DNA from: an uncultured Mycoplasmatota bacterium
Lineage (GTDB): Bacteria > Bacillota_I > Bacilli_A > Izemoplasmatales > Izemoplasmataceae
Reading direction: 5' to 3'
Length of the DNA: 64,000 bases
Assembly (NCBI GenBank): GCA_913056275.1
Contig: CAJXLP010000002.1
Span: 1 to 64,000 of the forward strand
Positions within the stretch are counted from its first letter, which is position 1. Each line of letters starts with the position of its first letter. The notes beneath the pieces are model-generated. The model did no database searches. It was not told the DNA's origin and was given only the letters and a program-made list of their open reading frames with translations. Both the position numbers and the translations under genes were made by a program. Positions 51,183 to 60,213 of this stretch are shown here, piece by piece.

Positions 51183-53513
51183 TTATTTAGATTGACTGGT
51201 TTCTTTAAAAAACTGCGTTAAATAGCCCTGAATATAATCATCGTCTTCTAAGTATTTCGCATGATTCCAGTGCGTCGGCCACAGGGATTGATAAATCTCA
51301 TCGCGGTACCGGTCATCCATAAAAATGGCGACTCCGCGGTCCGTCTCTGTTCGGATTACCCGGCCCACAGCTTGAATCACTTTGGTCATCCCAGGATACG
51401 TATAGGCATAGTGAAACCCATCCTGATACTTTTGGTTAAACCGTTGAATTTCTAATTTCTTTAACGGCGTGACACCAGGCAATGCGGTGCCAATAATTAA
51501 GACCCCTTTTAATTGATTATCACTCAGTTCGACCCCTTCTGAAAAACTGCCACCCAATACACTGATCAACATTTTGGCTTCATTTGAAGGCGCCTTAAAT
51601 GCGTGAAATAAAGCCTCTTTTTCTTCGGGCGTCATGGCCGGGGTTTGGATGAATAGGTGTGACTCGGGGAACTTGGCTTCTTTTAGTACGCGCGACATAA
51701 ACGCAAAAGAGGGAAAATACGTGATCGTATGATACGGGCCCATTTCAAACATTGCAATCATCGTGTCAATGATTCTAGGGATTGCGGCTTGACGGTCTTT
51801 ATACCGTAAGGAATGCGACACATCGACAAAAACGCCTAAGCGTTTGGGATTAAACGGACTCGGCAACTGTAAATCGCCGCCAGTCCCCCCAGTGATCAAA
51901 TTTTGATAGTAGGCAAACGGCTCAAGTGTGGCGCTAAAAAGGGTGGCACCTTTGGCTCGCTCACTCAACGTTTCATGCAAGGCTTCGGAAGGATCCAGGC
52001 ATAAGATGTTAAATGAGGACTGCGTAAGGTTGACCTCAAAGACGAAGGCATCGCTGTAATATTCGCTAATTCGTTTAAATTCTAGCACGTGAAAATAAAG
52101 ATCTTTAAAGGCTTTGCGGGCGGGGTGAAATTTATGCCGCTCAAGCAACGTTTCGCAGACAGCCAACACGGGTTCAATGGCGTCAATTAAGCGCCGTGGA
52201 ATGTCTTTAAAAAGTACGGCATCTTCGTTGTTTTTTCCCGCATGGTGCCCAATGATATCAAGCGCTTCGAGTAAATCATCGATGGCGTTGATTGGGCTTG
52301 GCTTAATCGTCATGAGCGGCAGTCTTGCCGCGCGTATCTGGGCGCGTTCTAAACGCGCTGAATACATCGATTTCCCGCGGTCAACGAGATTGTGCGCTTC
52401 ATCAACGAGTATTTTGGGATGTTTGGCTTCATCTTCAAAAAAGCGAATTAAGCGAATCCGTGGGTCAAACGCATAATTGTAGTCGGCCACAATGACGTCG
52501 GAAACTAACGAGACGTCTAACGCAAGTTCGTGGGGACAGACTTTATGGTCCAGGCCAATCTTTTTTAAGACGTCCACATCAACGTCATCAGTCAATTGAT
52601 AAAGGGCTTTTAAAGCCCCTTGGATGCGATCATAGTAACCTTTTGCAAACGGACAAATCTCCGGATCACAGTCCACTTCATCACGCAAACACAAGCGTTC
52701 TTTGGAAGATAAACGGACCGTTTTAATCGCGGTATTGTCTTGCATTTTTTTAAGCGCCGCGACCGCCGCCTCTTGGCCACTGCGCTTGGCCGTCACGTAA
52801 AACAGTTTATCGGAGTCATTTTGGACGCTTTTGAGCGCCCCGTGTAAACTGGCCGCCGTTTTACCAATGCCGGTGGGCGCCTCAATAAAACTCACTGACT
52901 CACTCACCATGGTTTCGAACGTTTTTTCGATAAACGCTTCTTGGCCCTCTCGGAAACTTTGGAAGGGAAACGGCACCATTTGAAACCGTTCAGTTTTATT
53001 TGCGCGGTGCGCTTCTAGGATACGCCACCATGATAAATACGTTTCTAACGCCGTTTCAATTTCAAACTCTAAGTGTTCAAACGTGTACGTCTCTTTGAAT
53101 ACTTTTGTGTGTTTAGACGGATGCTGAATGTAATACAGTTGGCCAGCCATCTCTTGGATGCCGTGGGCTTTCATATACAAATATAGATAGAGTTTGAGTT
53201 GTAAAAAATGGGCGGGATAGGTGGTGGCTTTGATTTGATCGAGATCTAATACCGTGGATTTGATTTCTTCAATCAACCGAACGTCTTTAAAAAGACCGTC
53301 CATGCGGCCGGATAGTTCAAACGTGACGTCTCCAAGAGTGACTGACCCTTTGATCGTGACTTCTTGATCGGCGGTTTCATAAAAGCTTTGCCGGTACAGA
53401 TGCAACTCTTGGCCGATTTTCTCTCTTTGACTCATTTGGCTGGCGGTATGAAGATCGCCGGACGCATACACGTATTGGGCGACTTCTTTGACCGATAAAG
53501 AAATAGTTTTCAT
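51183..53513 (-). CDS. XPD/DinG-like iron-sulfur helicase with N-terminal nuclease domain
   Basis: A 776-residue protein. Residues 1-170 form a RecB-like PD-(D/E)XK nuclease domain (GRMDGL, LIEEIKSTVLDLDQI, QLKLYLYLYM). The helicase follows: Walker A EAPTGIGKTAASLHGAL, an iron-sulfur segment with Cys in LCLRDEVDCDPEICPFAKG and KVCPH, DEAH in ILVDEAHNL, and C-terminal motif VI AVGRVIRTETDRG. This domain order is known in Bacillota and probably acts in DNA repair or replication-fork processing. It diverges from the photolyase operon. Confidence 0.9.
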   Translation of the reverse strand: MKTISLSVKEVAQYVYASGDLHTASQMSQREKIGQELHLYRQSFYETADQEVTIKGSVTLGDVTFELSGRMDGLFKDVRLIEEIKSTVLDLDQIKATTYPAHFLQLKLYLYLYMKAHGIQEMAGQLYYIQHPSKHTKVFKETYTFEHLEFEIETALETYLSWWRILEAHRANKTERFQMVPFPFQSFREGQEAFIEKTFETMVSESVSFIEAPTGIGKTAASLHGALKSVQNDSDKLFYVTAKRSGQEAAVAALKKMQDNTAIKTVRLSSKERLCLRDEVDCDPEICPFAKGYYDRIQGALKALYQLTDDVDVDVLKKIGLDHKVCPHELALDVSLVSDVIVADYNYAFDPRIRLIRFFEDEAKHPKILVDEAHNLVDRGKSMYSARLERAQIRAARLPLMTIKPSPINAIDDLLEALDIIGHHAGKNNEDAVLFKDIPRRLIDAIEPVLAVCETLLERHKFHPARKAFKDLYFHVLEFKRISEYYSDAFVFEVNLTQSSFNILCLDPSEALHETLSERAKGATLFSATLEPFAYYQNLITGGTGGDLQLPSPFNPKRLGVFVDVSHSLRYKDRQAAIPRIIDTMIAMFEMGPYHTITYFPSFAFMSRVLKEAKFPESHLFIQTPAMTPEEKEALFHAFKAPSNEAKMLISVLGGSFSEGVELSDNQLKGVLIIGTALPGVTPLKKLEIQRFNQKYQDGFHYAYTYPGMTKVIQAVGRVIRTETDRGVAIFMDDRYRDEIYQSLWPTHWNHAKYLEDDDYIQGYLTQFFKETSQSK

Positions 53514-53526
53514 TACGAACCTTGTC

Positions 53527-53628
53527 TTAAATGGTAGGCCATTTAAATAGGGAATCTACGTTAGATGCGTTAAAATATACGTACTTATAGCTTACGTGTG
53601 AATGCCTGATTACGCAAGCCTTCACACG
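53527..53628. promoter_or_regulatory. Helicase/photolyase divergent region with two inverted repeats
   Basis: TTAAATGG-TAGG-CCATTTAA (53527-53546) lies near the helicase start, and CGTGTGAA (53595-53602) pairs with TTCACACG (53621-53628) directly ahead of the photolyase ribosome site. Promoter elements are weak by eye. Either repeat could be a regulator site; the second could also form a leader hairpin. Confidence 0.5.
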
Positions 53629-53640
53629 CTGGGAGGACCC

Positions 53641-55008
53641 ATGGTTTCAGTGGTATGGCTCACGCATGATTTAAGACTGCACGATCACGCCGCATTTGCT
53701 CAGGCTGCACGGGCCAAGCGGCCGATTGTGGCGGTCTATGCGACCCAATTTTCACATCCCACCTATCAAAAAAATGAAGCGCCTTTAAAAGCGGCGGCTC
53801 GTTTACATGCGCTGCATGATTTAAAGCAACAACTCGATGTTTATCAGATTCCCTTGATGTACGTTGATGCGCCCGCTTCTCAAGCCCTTGATCAAGTGGA
53901 TCAATTGTTTGGGATTGATACGGTATACGGACACTACCATGCGGCCCCATATGAACGGTATGAAGCGTTAAAGATTCAAAAGGCTTATCCGCTTGAACTG
54001 TATGAAAGTGCGACCCTCATTCATCCAAATGACTTGCCATTCGACGTTGAGCGGACACCAAACGGCTATACATCGTTCCGAAAAAAAGTTGAAAAGCTGT
54101 GGGTGGTGCGTGATTTAATTCTTTATGATTTATCGGTTCAAACGCCTATGGAACACGCCTTTTCTCTTCCACCCGTGGACGTTAACGACTTTATCTTGAC
54201 GCCTGGTGAAACGGCGGGATTAAAGCGGCTTGATTATTACACGTTCCAATCAAAAAAAGCATCCACCTATAAAAAAACGCGGAACGGCATGAAAAACCTT
54301 GATGACTCCACGAAGTTTTCTATGTACCTCGCGCACGGAGCTTTATCTCCACGGATGATCTACCATACCGTGAAAGCTTATGAAAAAGCGCATGGGTCTG
54401 ATGAAAATACGTACTGGATCATTTTTGAATTGTTGTGGCGGGATTATTTTAAATGGCAAGCTCGCAAACACTTAAATACCTTTTTTCACAAAGATGGCAT
54501 TCAACAAAAACGGATTGATTGGATTAAGGATGATTCGCGGTTGCAAGCCATCCAAACGGGCACTACAGGATATCCACTGATTGATGCGAACATTAAAGAG
54601 CTTTTAGCCACCGGGTATATGTCGAACCGGGGGCGTCAAAACGTGGCGAGTTTTTGGACAAAAAACTTAGGACTTGATTGGCGCCTTGGGGAAGCGTTTT
54701 TTGAGAAACACTTGATTGATTATGACGTCGAAAGCAACACTGGAAACTGGCAATACGTCACGGGTATCGGCAATGATTCGATGCCATTTCGCTATTTTGA
54801 TGTCATCAAACAAGGGGAACGCTACGATGCGCATGAGTCGTATCTTTTAAAATGGCTCCCAGAACTCAAGAAAGTGACCACTGGGACGCGTTACCGTTGG
54901 CCCCGTATGGCGCCAAGCGAGCGTCACGCATACGCGCTTGATTATCCCGACCCAATCGTAGATTTTTACGCCAGTTTAGAGGTCATGAAAAAGCGGGTGG
55001 GCGCATGA
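53641..55008 (+). CDS. DASH-type cryptochrome/photolyase
   Basis: About 455 residues from the ATG at 53641, behind GGGAGGACCC; the frame is open from 53602 but without a site. N-terminal Rossmann-like antenna domain (VVWLTHDLRLHDHAAF) and C-terminal FAD domain with the DASH pattern: LLWRDYFKW, ELLATGYMSNRGRQNVASF, DWRLGEAFFEKHLIDYDVESNTGNWQYV, GNDSMPFRYF. DASH proteins repair cyclobutane pyrimidine dimers, best in single-stranded DNA, and often bind a folate antenna. Overlaps the second photolyase by 4 bp. Confidence 0.93.
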   Translation: MVSVVWLTHDLRLHDHAAFAQAARAKRPIVAVYATQFSHPTYQKNEAPLKAAARLHALHDLKQQLDVYQIPLMYVDAPASQALDQVDQLFGIDTVYGHYHAAPYERYEALKIQKAYPLELYESATLIHPNDLPFDVERTPNGYTSFRKKVEKLWVVRDLILYDLSVQTPMEHAFSLPPVDVNDFILTPGETAGLKRLDYYTFQSKKASTYKKTRNGMKNLDDSTKFSMYLAHGALSPRMIYHTVKAYEKAHGSDENTYWIIFELLWRDYFKWQARKHLNTFFHKDGIQQKRIDWIKDDSRLQAIQTGTTGYPLIDANIKELLATGYMSNRGRQNVASFWTKNLGLDWRLGEAFFEKHLIDYDVESNTGNWQYVTGIGNDSMPFRYFDVIKQGERYDAHESYLLKWLPELKKVTTGTRYRWPRMAPSERHAYALDYPDPIVDFYASLEVMKKRVGA

Positions 55009-56486
55009 GAGTCTTATGGCTTTTGCCCTTTCAACTTCATCTTAAGCAGCGCGCCTTTCAAATGCTTGAAGACGATGATTTAGTCCTTTTGATTGAGGAT
55101 GATGCGTTTTACCGGATGCATCCGTTTCATAAAAAACGGATTGCGGCGCTCATGAGTGCACTGCGTCATCACGCAGAGACTTTAAAAGCCTTAGGCTTTA
55201 ACGTGACGTTCAAGCGCGGAGATACGACAGACATACTCGCACCGTACTCTCACGATGAGATCCTCCTCATCAAAGCGACCGATACCGATGTTGTCACGTG
55301 GCAAAAAAATCTCATTAAATCATTTTCGTCTGTGACATGGTTTGACGATGCACAGTTCATTTTATCGGAAAATTCTGTGAAAGCCCGCTTACCCAAACGC
55401 CCCTATAAAATGGATCCTTTTTACCGTCAAATGCGGAAAGATTTTAATCTGCTCATGGACGGGGATAAACCACTTCATGGTGCGTTTAGCTTTGATAAAG
55501 AAAACCGTAAAAAATTACCCAAAGACATCACGATTGACCCGCCTTTAGACATTGAACCCGATGCCATGACTAAAGACGTACTGGCGTATGTTGATCAGGC
55601 ATTTTCGGATCACCCCGGTGAGACCACGGGGTTTAAATTACCCGTCACCCACGCGGACGCAAAAGCCTTAGCCGATCACTTTTTTACCAACCGATTAGAC
55701 ACGTTCGGGCCCTATCAAGACGCTTTAACCACGCGGATGAAAGATGTCTCTCATTCAATGATTTCTCAAGCCCTAAATACCGGATTACTCGATCCTTTAG
55801 AGATTGTCCGTGACGCAGAAAAGGCCTTAGATGACGGCGCACCGATTAATAGTGTGGAAGGGTTTATCCGGCAGATCATCGGTTGGCGTGAATACATCAG
55901 AGGTGTCTATCTGTTAGAAATGCCGGGGTATCACTCGGTGAATCACTATGAGCACACAACAAACCTTCCGCATTACTATTGGGACGGAAAGACCGACATG
56001 CGTTGCATGGCAGAATCCACCACCCATGTGATTGACGATGGCTATGCCCATCACATCCAACGATTGATGGTCTTGGGCAACTTTGCGAATCTCGCTGGGG
56101 TCGATCCCAAACAAGTCAACGATTGGTTCTTAGAGATGTTTGTGGACAGTCATGACTGGGTCACCACGCCCAATGTGATGGGCATGGCACTGCATGCTGA
56201 TGGTGGTGTGATGGCCACCAAACCATATATTTCATCGGGGTCATACATTCATAAAATGGGCGATTATTGCGATCAATGTAGCTATGACGTGAAAGAAAAA
56301 ACCGGCCCTAAGGCCTGCCCATTTAATGCGTTATATTGGAACTTTATTGAACGCCATTTAGAAACCCTAGAAAAAAATCCCCGCATGGGAATTCCCTTGT
56401 CTATGTATAAAAAGATGGACCCAAATAAAGTGATTGCCTTGAGAAAACAGGCGGAATGGATCATAGAAAATATCGAGACATTATAA
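55005..56486 (+). CDS. phrB: Iron-sulfur bacterial (6-4) photolyase (PhrB/FeS-BCP family)
   Basis: A 493-residue photolyase of the FeS-BCP class. Four cysteines at 334, 422, 425 and 438 have the same spacing (88, 3, 13) as the [4Fe-4S] ligands of Agrobacterium PhrB as I recall them, and lie in DMRCMAEST and YCDQCSYDVKEKTGPKACPF. Other family blocks: DSHDWVTTPNVMGMA and YISSGSYIHKMGDY. PhrB repairs (6-4) photoproducts with FAD and a lumazine antenna. With the DASH protein it covers both main UV lesions in one operon. Confidence 0.94.
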   Translation: MRVLWLLPFQLHLKQRAFQMLEDDDLVLLIEDDAFYRMHPFHKKRIAALMSALRHHAETLKALGFNVTFKRGDTTDILAPYSHDEILLIKATDTDVVTWQKNLIKSFSSVTWFDDAQFILSENSVKARLPKRPYKMDPFYRQMRKDFNLLMDGDKPLHGAFSFDKENRKKLPKDITIDPPLDIEPDAMTKDVLAYVDQAFSDHPGETTGFKLPVTHADAKALADHFFTNRLDTFGPYQDALTTRMKDVSHSMISQALNTGLLDPLEIVRDAEKALDDGAPINSVEGFIRQIIGWREYIRGVYLLEMPGYHSVNHYEHTTNLPHYYWDGKTDMRCMAESTTHVIDDGYAHHIQRLMVLGNFANLAGVDPKQVNDWFLEMFVDSHDWVTTPNVMGMALHADGGVMATKPYISSGSYIHKMGDYCDQCSYDVKEKTGPKACPFNALYWNFIERHLETLEKNPRMGIPLSMYKKMDPNKVIALRKQAEWIIENIETL

Positions 56487-56514
56487 AGGCACTCTTTAAT
56501 AGAGTGCCTTTTTT
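56485..56514 (+). terminator. Terminator of the photolyase operon
   Basis: AAAGGCACTCT / AGAGTGCCTTT with a 5-nt loop and T-run, overlapping the stop. Confidence 0.88.
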
Positions 56515-56547
56515 ATGGGGATTACGAGACTCCTCATCACATAAAAA

Positions 56548-57309
56548 TTAGTTTTTAATCGCTGTTTTTAACCAAAACGAAAATTTCAAAGAGCCACGCC
56601 ACAAAGAAAAGTTGAGTGGCTCATGGTCAGCATCATAATTAATTAGTTTGGCCCCTAAAATGGCGTGTTGATTAGGGATGTTTAAATGCTTTGCTTCTTC
56701 TTTGGTCGGCTTAATCGCAATGACTTCTCGGCTGAAATGGACCATCGGATGGTCCAATTCTTTTTTGAAATACGTCAGGAAGTCGATATCTTTTAATGGG
56801 AGTGAATGGCCTTCAAAGTATTTGGGAAGGTTGTAAAAATCGACGAGAAATAAGGGATTCCCATTCACTCTATATAGACGCCGCTGAAAGATATAGGGCC
56901 CTTTCACGCGCGCTTCAATGTCTGAAAATTGGGCGGGAAGTTTTTCAACAACACTCGCATCAATCTCTTCACTGGCAGGGGTGAACCCATGTCGTTCAAA
57001 GGTTTCAAAGACCGAATAAAAGCCGCGCAAGAAGCCTTCCATCATCTGCAAGCGGACCACTTCATAGGCCCCATTTTTCACCGTGACAAACACCGAATCA
57101 ATTAAATGTTGATACGCTGTTTGGACGATCGATGCATCGATATTCAACGTCTTCGATAGCGCCATAGGTGAAGGTAAAAAGTCCCCAGCGTTGAGATGTT
57201 TGTCGCGAATCAATAGTTGAATTTGATTGCTAATCTGCTCGGCTGGTGACGCTTTTTTACGGGTATCAATTTTTAGAGATTGATATAATTTTTCCAGTTC
57301 CTTTTCCAT
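56548..57309 (-). CDS. GntR-family regulator with UTRA-like domain (second of two)
   Basis: A 253-residue protein with a winged helix starting near residue 20 (PAEQISNQIQLLIRDKHLNAGDFLPSPMALSKTLNIDASIVQTAYQHL) and a C-terminal HutC/UTRA-type ligand domain (YIFQRRLYRVNGNPLFLVDFYNLP). The recognition helix and wing are less canonical than its neighbour's. It follows the first GntR gene after 8 bp. Ligand and targets unknown; no metabolic gene accompanies the pair. Confidence 0.82.
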   Translation of the reverse strand: MEKELEKLYQSLKIDTRKKASPAEQISNQIQLLIRDKHLNAGDFLPSPMALSKTLNIDASIVQTAYQHLIDSVFVTVKNGAYEVVRLQMMEGFLRGFYSVFETFERHGFTPASEEIDASVVEKLPAQFSDIEARVKGPYIFQRRLYRVNGNPLFLVDFYNLPKYFEGHSLPLKDIDFLTYFKKELDHPMVHFSREVIAIKPTKEEAKHLNIPNQHAILGAKLINYDADHEPLNFSLWRGSLKFSFWLKTAIKN

Positions 57310-57317
57310 GACTTTTC

Positions 57318-58007
57318 CTATTGGCGTGACTCGAAATGTACATAATCACTGGGGAAATAATTATCCGATTCCCCAATGAATTCATGATTCGGGCCATACA
57401 TTTTGGTTGTTAAGCGAATGATTGGATCGCCTGGTTCGATGTGCAGGATTTGGGCATCGATGGGGGACGCACTTTTCGCAAGAAAATCGGTTTCCAAAGT
57501 AGTCACATCGATCGGCGCAATTGTATTGATAAAATCAAGATCAATGACGTTGCCTTGATGCATTTTTAAGCGCGTTTGATCCACGGGAACGGAAAATTGA
57601 TAGACGTGATAACTCACGGGATAATCGTTGAGATGCGTGTGCACATGAACTTCTGTGGTTTCTCGTTCTTGGTCGATATAGGAGATGTAGCTTTTTAATT
57701 GCCAGTTTTTATCGGGCAATAAATGCTCAGTTTTATAAAAAGTGTCAAGTGGTATTACCACGGTGGGACGCGCATTGACAAAGGTCCCTTTGCCTTTAAT
57801 GCTGGTGACCCGGTTTTTTTGCTCAAGCAGTTCATAAGCTTTTCTTGGCGCCATCACCGACACATTAAAAAATTGCGCGACTTCACTGACAGTTGCCAGT
57901 CGGTCGCCATGTTTTAATAGCCCTTGATAAATCGCCATCTCAATGCTTTGTTCGATTTGTTGGTAATAGGGCTGAGATGATTTTTTATTGAGTGACAAGT
58001 AATGCAT
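57318..58007 (-). CDS. GntR-family regulator with UTRA domain (first of two)
   Basis: A 229-residue HutC-type regulator: PYYQQIEQSIEMAIYQGLLKHGDRLATVSEVAQFFNVSVMAPRKAYELL then KGKGTFV as wing, and a UTRA domain whose core reads IDAQILHIEPGDPIIRLTTKMYGPNHEFIGESDNYFPSDY. AGGTAGGAG precedes the ATG and a TATAAT lies just upstream. The pair may act as a heteromer or regulate one another. Confidence 0.88.
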   Translation of the reverse strand: MHYLSLNKKSSQPYYQQIEQSIEMAIYQGLLKHGDRLATVSEVAQFFNVSVMAPRKAYELLEQKNRVTSIKGKGTFVNARPTVVIPLDTFYKTEHLLPDKNWQLKSYISYIDQERETTEVHVHTHLNDYPVSYHVYQFSVPVDQTRLKMHQGNVIDLDFINTIAPIDVTTLETDFLAKSASPIDAQILHIEPGDPIIRLTTKMYGPNHEFIGESDNYFPSDYVHFESRQ

Positions 58008-58042
58008 ACGCGTCTCCTACCTCAATATTATACACGAGAATT

Positions 58043-58069
58043 AAAAAAAGCCTGAGCTGTCCCAGGCTT
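58043..58069 (-). terminator. Terminator of the FAS1 lipoprotein gene
   Basis: On the minus strand AAGCCTG / CAGGCTT with an 8-nt loop and seven T. Confidence 0.82.
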
Positions 58070-58077
58070 ATGATTGA

Positions 58078-59256
58078 CTATTCAGGGGTGGATTCAGGAA
58101 TTTCTAACACGTCTGATATGGTATGGATGATGCCGATTTGACCGGTTGTTTGGGAATCTTCTATCGGGACTCCGTTGACATGAAGCAAGTCGTTGATGAC
58201 TTCGACTGTCAGCGTTTCACCTTGGAAACTGACGAGTTCAATCGGGGCTTCTAAAAAGAGTGTTTCTGCAGTGTATTCGCCTTCGACAATATGGTACGTC
58301 AACACGTCCGCTATATCCGGTTGATTCAATAATTCGGTCACCGTTACGCCACGCGCTTCAGCAAGTGCTTCAAAAGCTTCTTGATTGGGGGCAAAAATCG
58401 TAAACTCACTGCTTAACAGTTCGGTCACATCGAGGTTGAGATCACCAAGCGCACCGGTAAATAAGTTGATGGCTTGGGAATTAATGACGCCTTGCAGATC
58501 ACCTTCGAAGGTGGACGGAGGTAATAACACCCCATCGACTTGGTGCATGGCGATATCGGTGTTGGGCTCATTGGTGCGCACCACCCGGTTTAAGACGTTT
58601 AAGGTGAGAAATTCTCCGTCAAAATCCATATTCAAATTTGAGCCCTCCATGGTTTCAAAGACAGCAGGCACTTCTGCGAGTAACCCTTGGGCGGTAAACT
58701 CTTCGGCCACGAAGTGATACATCACAACGTTGTCGAGTGAGTCACTCTCTAAAAAGCCGTTTAAGGATAGCCCCAGTAAATCAAGAATCGTGTCAAACGC
58801 TTCGTTCGTCGGAACAAACACCGTAAAGTTATCACCGAGTGTGGTAAGGTCTAAACTGGACGCTTCTAAGGCTTGATTAAAGAGTGAATAATTGGGGTTT
58901 TCACGGACCGTTGTTCGCCAGTCCACAGCTTCTATAATCAAAGGAACGGTGGGGGATAAGTCATCCGGGTTTTCAATGCCTTGCAGTAAGAAACGCCCGT
59001 CGAGTGAGGCTTCACCAATGCGGGTATTGTCAAACCGTGCTTCCGCGACATCCCAGTTTACCGGAATCGCTTCTTGTGACCCATCATTGTAAGTCACATT
59101 CACAAAATCAGGTAAATCAAAATCCGCGAATTCAGCAAACCTAGGCACCGTTAATGGGTCGAAGGTTTGCACGGATTCAATGGCTTTGGGAGACTCACTG
59201 CACGCAGCTAGAACAAAGGTTAAAATTAAGACTGTTGTCAATACAATACGTTTCAT
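58078..59256 (-). CDS. Lipoprotein with two fasciclin (FAS1) domains
   Basis: A 392-residue lipoprotein: lipobox LAACSE, an Ig-like stretch (about 40-115, VTYNDGSQEAIPVNWD), then two FAS1 domains (about 117-250 and 255-388), each with the family boxes: NFTVFVPTNEAFDTIL with VVMYHFV, and EFTIFAPNQEAFEAL with VLTYHIV. FAS1 domains mediate cell adhesion or surface binding. Single gene, facing away from the HAD phosphatase. Confidence 0.92.
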   Translation of the reverse strand: MKRIVLTTVLILTFVLAACSESPKAIESVQTFDPLTVPRFAEFADFDLPDFVNVTYNDGSQEAIPVNWDVAEARFDNTRIGEASLDGRFLLQGIENPDDLSPTVPLIIEAVDWRTTVRENPNYSLFNQALEASSLDLTTLGDNFTVFVPTNEAFDTILDLLGLSLNGFLESDSLDNVVMYHFVAEEFTAQGLLAEVPAVFETMEGSNLNMDFDGEFLTLNVLNRVVRTNEPNTDIAMHQVDGVLLPPSTFEGDLQGVINSQAINLFTGALGDLNLDVTELLSSEFTIFAPNQEAFEALAEARGVTVTELLNQPDIADVLTYHIVEGEYTAETLFLEAPIELVSFQGETLTVEVINDLLHVNGVPIEDSQTTGQIGIIHTISDVLEIPESTPE

Positions 59257-59364
59257 ATTATCACCTATCTATAGTATACGCCTTCCCCATCATTTTAGAC
59301 AATTAAGGCGCAACCCATCCTCCAAAATCAGGCGTAAATGCTATACTCATACAAGGAGGTCGCG

Positions 59365-60006
59365 ATGATTAAACTAGTTGTCTTTGATTTTGATGGAACC
59401 ATCGCCGATACGGGCGCCTTAAGTGTGGAGATATTTCAAGAGATGTCACGCAAGCACGGCATCCCAGTCCTCAGTGCGGAAGAAATTGAGGAGATGCGAA
59501 AACTCCCCATCCGTAAACGCTTAAAACTCGTCAGTGTCCCACTCAGAAAAGTCCCTAAGTTAATGAAGGAGTCATGGGGCATGATGAAAGAAAAAATTGG
59601 ATCAACCCAGCCTTTTGAAGGCATTGTTGACGTTTTACATCGCATCCAAGGCAAAGTGCCGTTGGTCATCTTATCATCCAACCATGCCGATAATATTAAT
59701 ACCTTCATGGCCGTCCATAACTTAGATGCCTTTGACAACGTCATTGGTGCAGCGAAATTATTCGGTAAAGAAAAACCACTCCGTAAATTGCTGAAAACGT
59801 ATGACTTAGCGCCCTCAGAAGTTTTGTATGTCGGCGATGAGATTCGTGACATCGTGTCCACGCAAAAACTTGGGATTCCCATTGCGTCGGTCAGTTGGGG
59901 CTTTGACGCAAAAGAAGCGTTAGCACTCGCTGACCCAACGATTTTATGTGACACACCCGCTGAACTACAAGATGCGATTCTTTCACGCATTAAAAAAGAC
60001 GCTTAA
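59365..60006 (+). CDS. HAD-family hydrolase (Gph/PpaX-like)
   Basis: About 213 residues from the ATG at 59365 behind AAGGAGGT. Motif I DFDGT, motif II LSSN, motif III Lys in FGKEKPL, motif IV YVGDEIRDIVST with SVSWGFD after it, a pattern common in phosphoglycolate phosphatase-like enzymes. Substrate undetermined. Its terminator stem overlaps the stop codon. Confidence 0.9.
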   Translation: MIKLVVFDFDGTIADTGALSVEIFQEMSRKHGIPVLSAEEIEEMRKLPIRKRLKLVSVPLRKVPKLMKESWGMMKEKIGSTQPFEGIVDVLHRIQGKVPLVILSSNHADNINTFMAVHNLDAFDNVIGAAKLFGKEKPLRKLLKTYDLAPSEVLYVGDEIRDIVSTQKLGIPIASVSWGFDAKEALALADPTILCDTPAELQDAILSRIKKDA

Positions 60007-60024
60007 CTGAGCGTCTATTTTTTT
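59997..60024 (+). terminator. Terminator of the HAD gene
   Basis: AGACGCT / AGCGTCT with a 6-nt loop, then a T-run; lies just before the convergent tRNA-Arg. Confidence 0.85.
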
Positions 60025-60029
60025 ACTCA

Positions 60030-60105
60030 TGGCGTTCCGGGAGGGATTTGAACCCCCGACCCACAGCTTCGGAAACTGTTGCTCTATCCCCTGAGCTACC
60101 GGAAC
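60030..60105 (-). tRNA. tRNA-Arg (CCG anticodon), CCA encoded
   Basis: Acceptor GTTCCGG / CCGGAAC, D arm GCTC...GAGC, anticodon stem ACAGT / GCTGT with loop TTCCGAA (CCG, reads CGG), T arm GGGGG-TTCAAAT-CCCTC, discriminator G and genomic CCA. Confidence 0.94.
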
Positions 60106-60118
60106 CTGCGCGAGTATT

Positions 60119-60146
60119 ATTATACGATATTGTGAAAACTTTACAA
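60119..60146 (-). promoter_or_regulatory. Promoter of tRNA-Arg
   Basis: On the minus strand TTGTAA (60146-60141), 16 bp, TATAAT (60124-60119), 13 bp before the tRNA. Confidence 0.7.
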
Positions 60147-60213
60147 GTCACGGTTTCAGCGCATAAGAGACGTCAAAACCTTTTGGTATTGATACACTAA
60201 ATATGAGGTGAAT

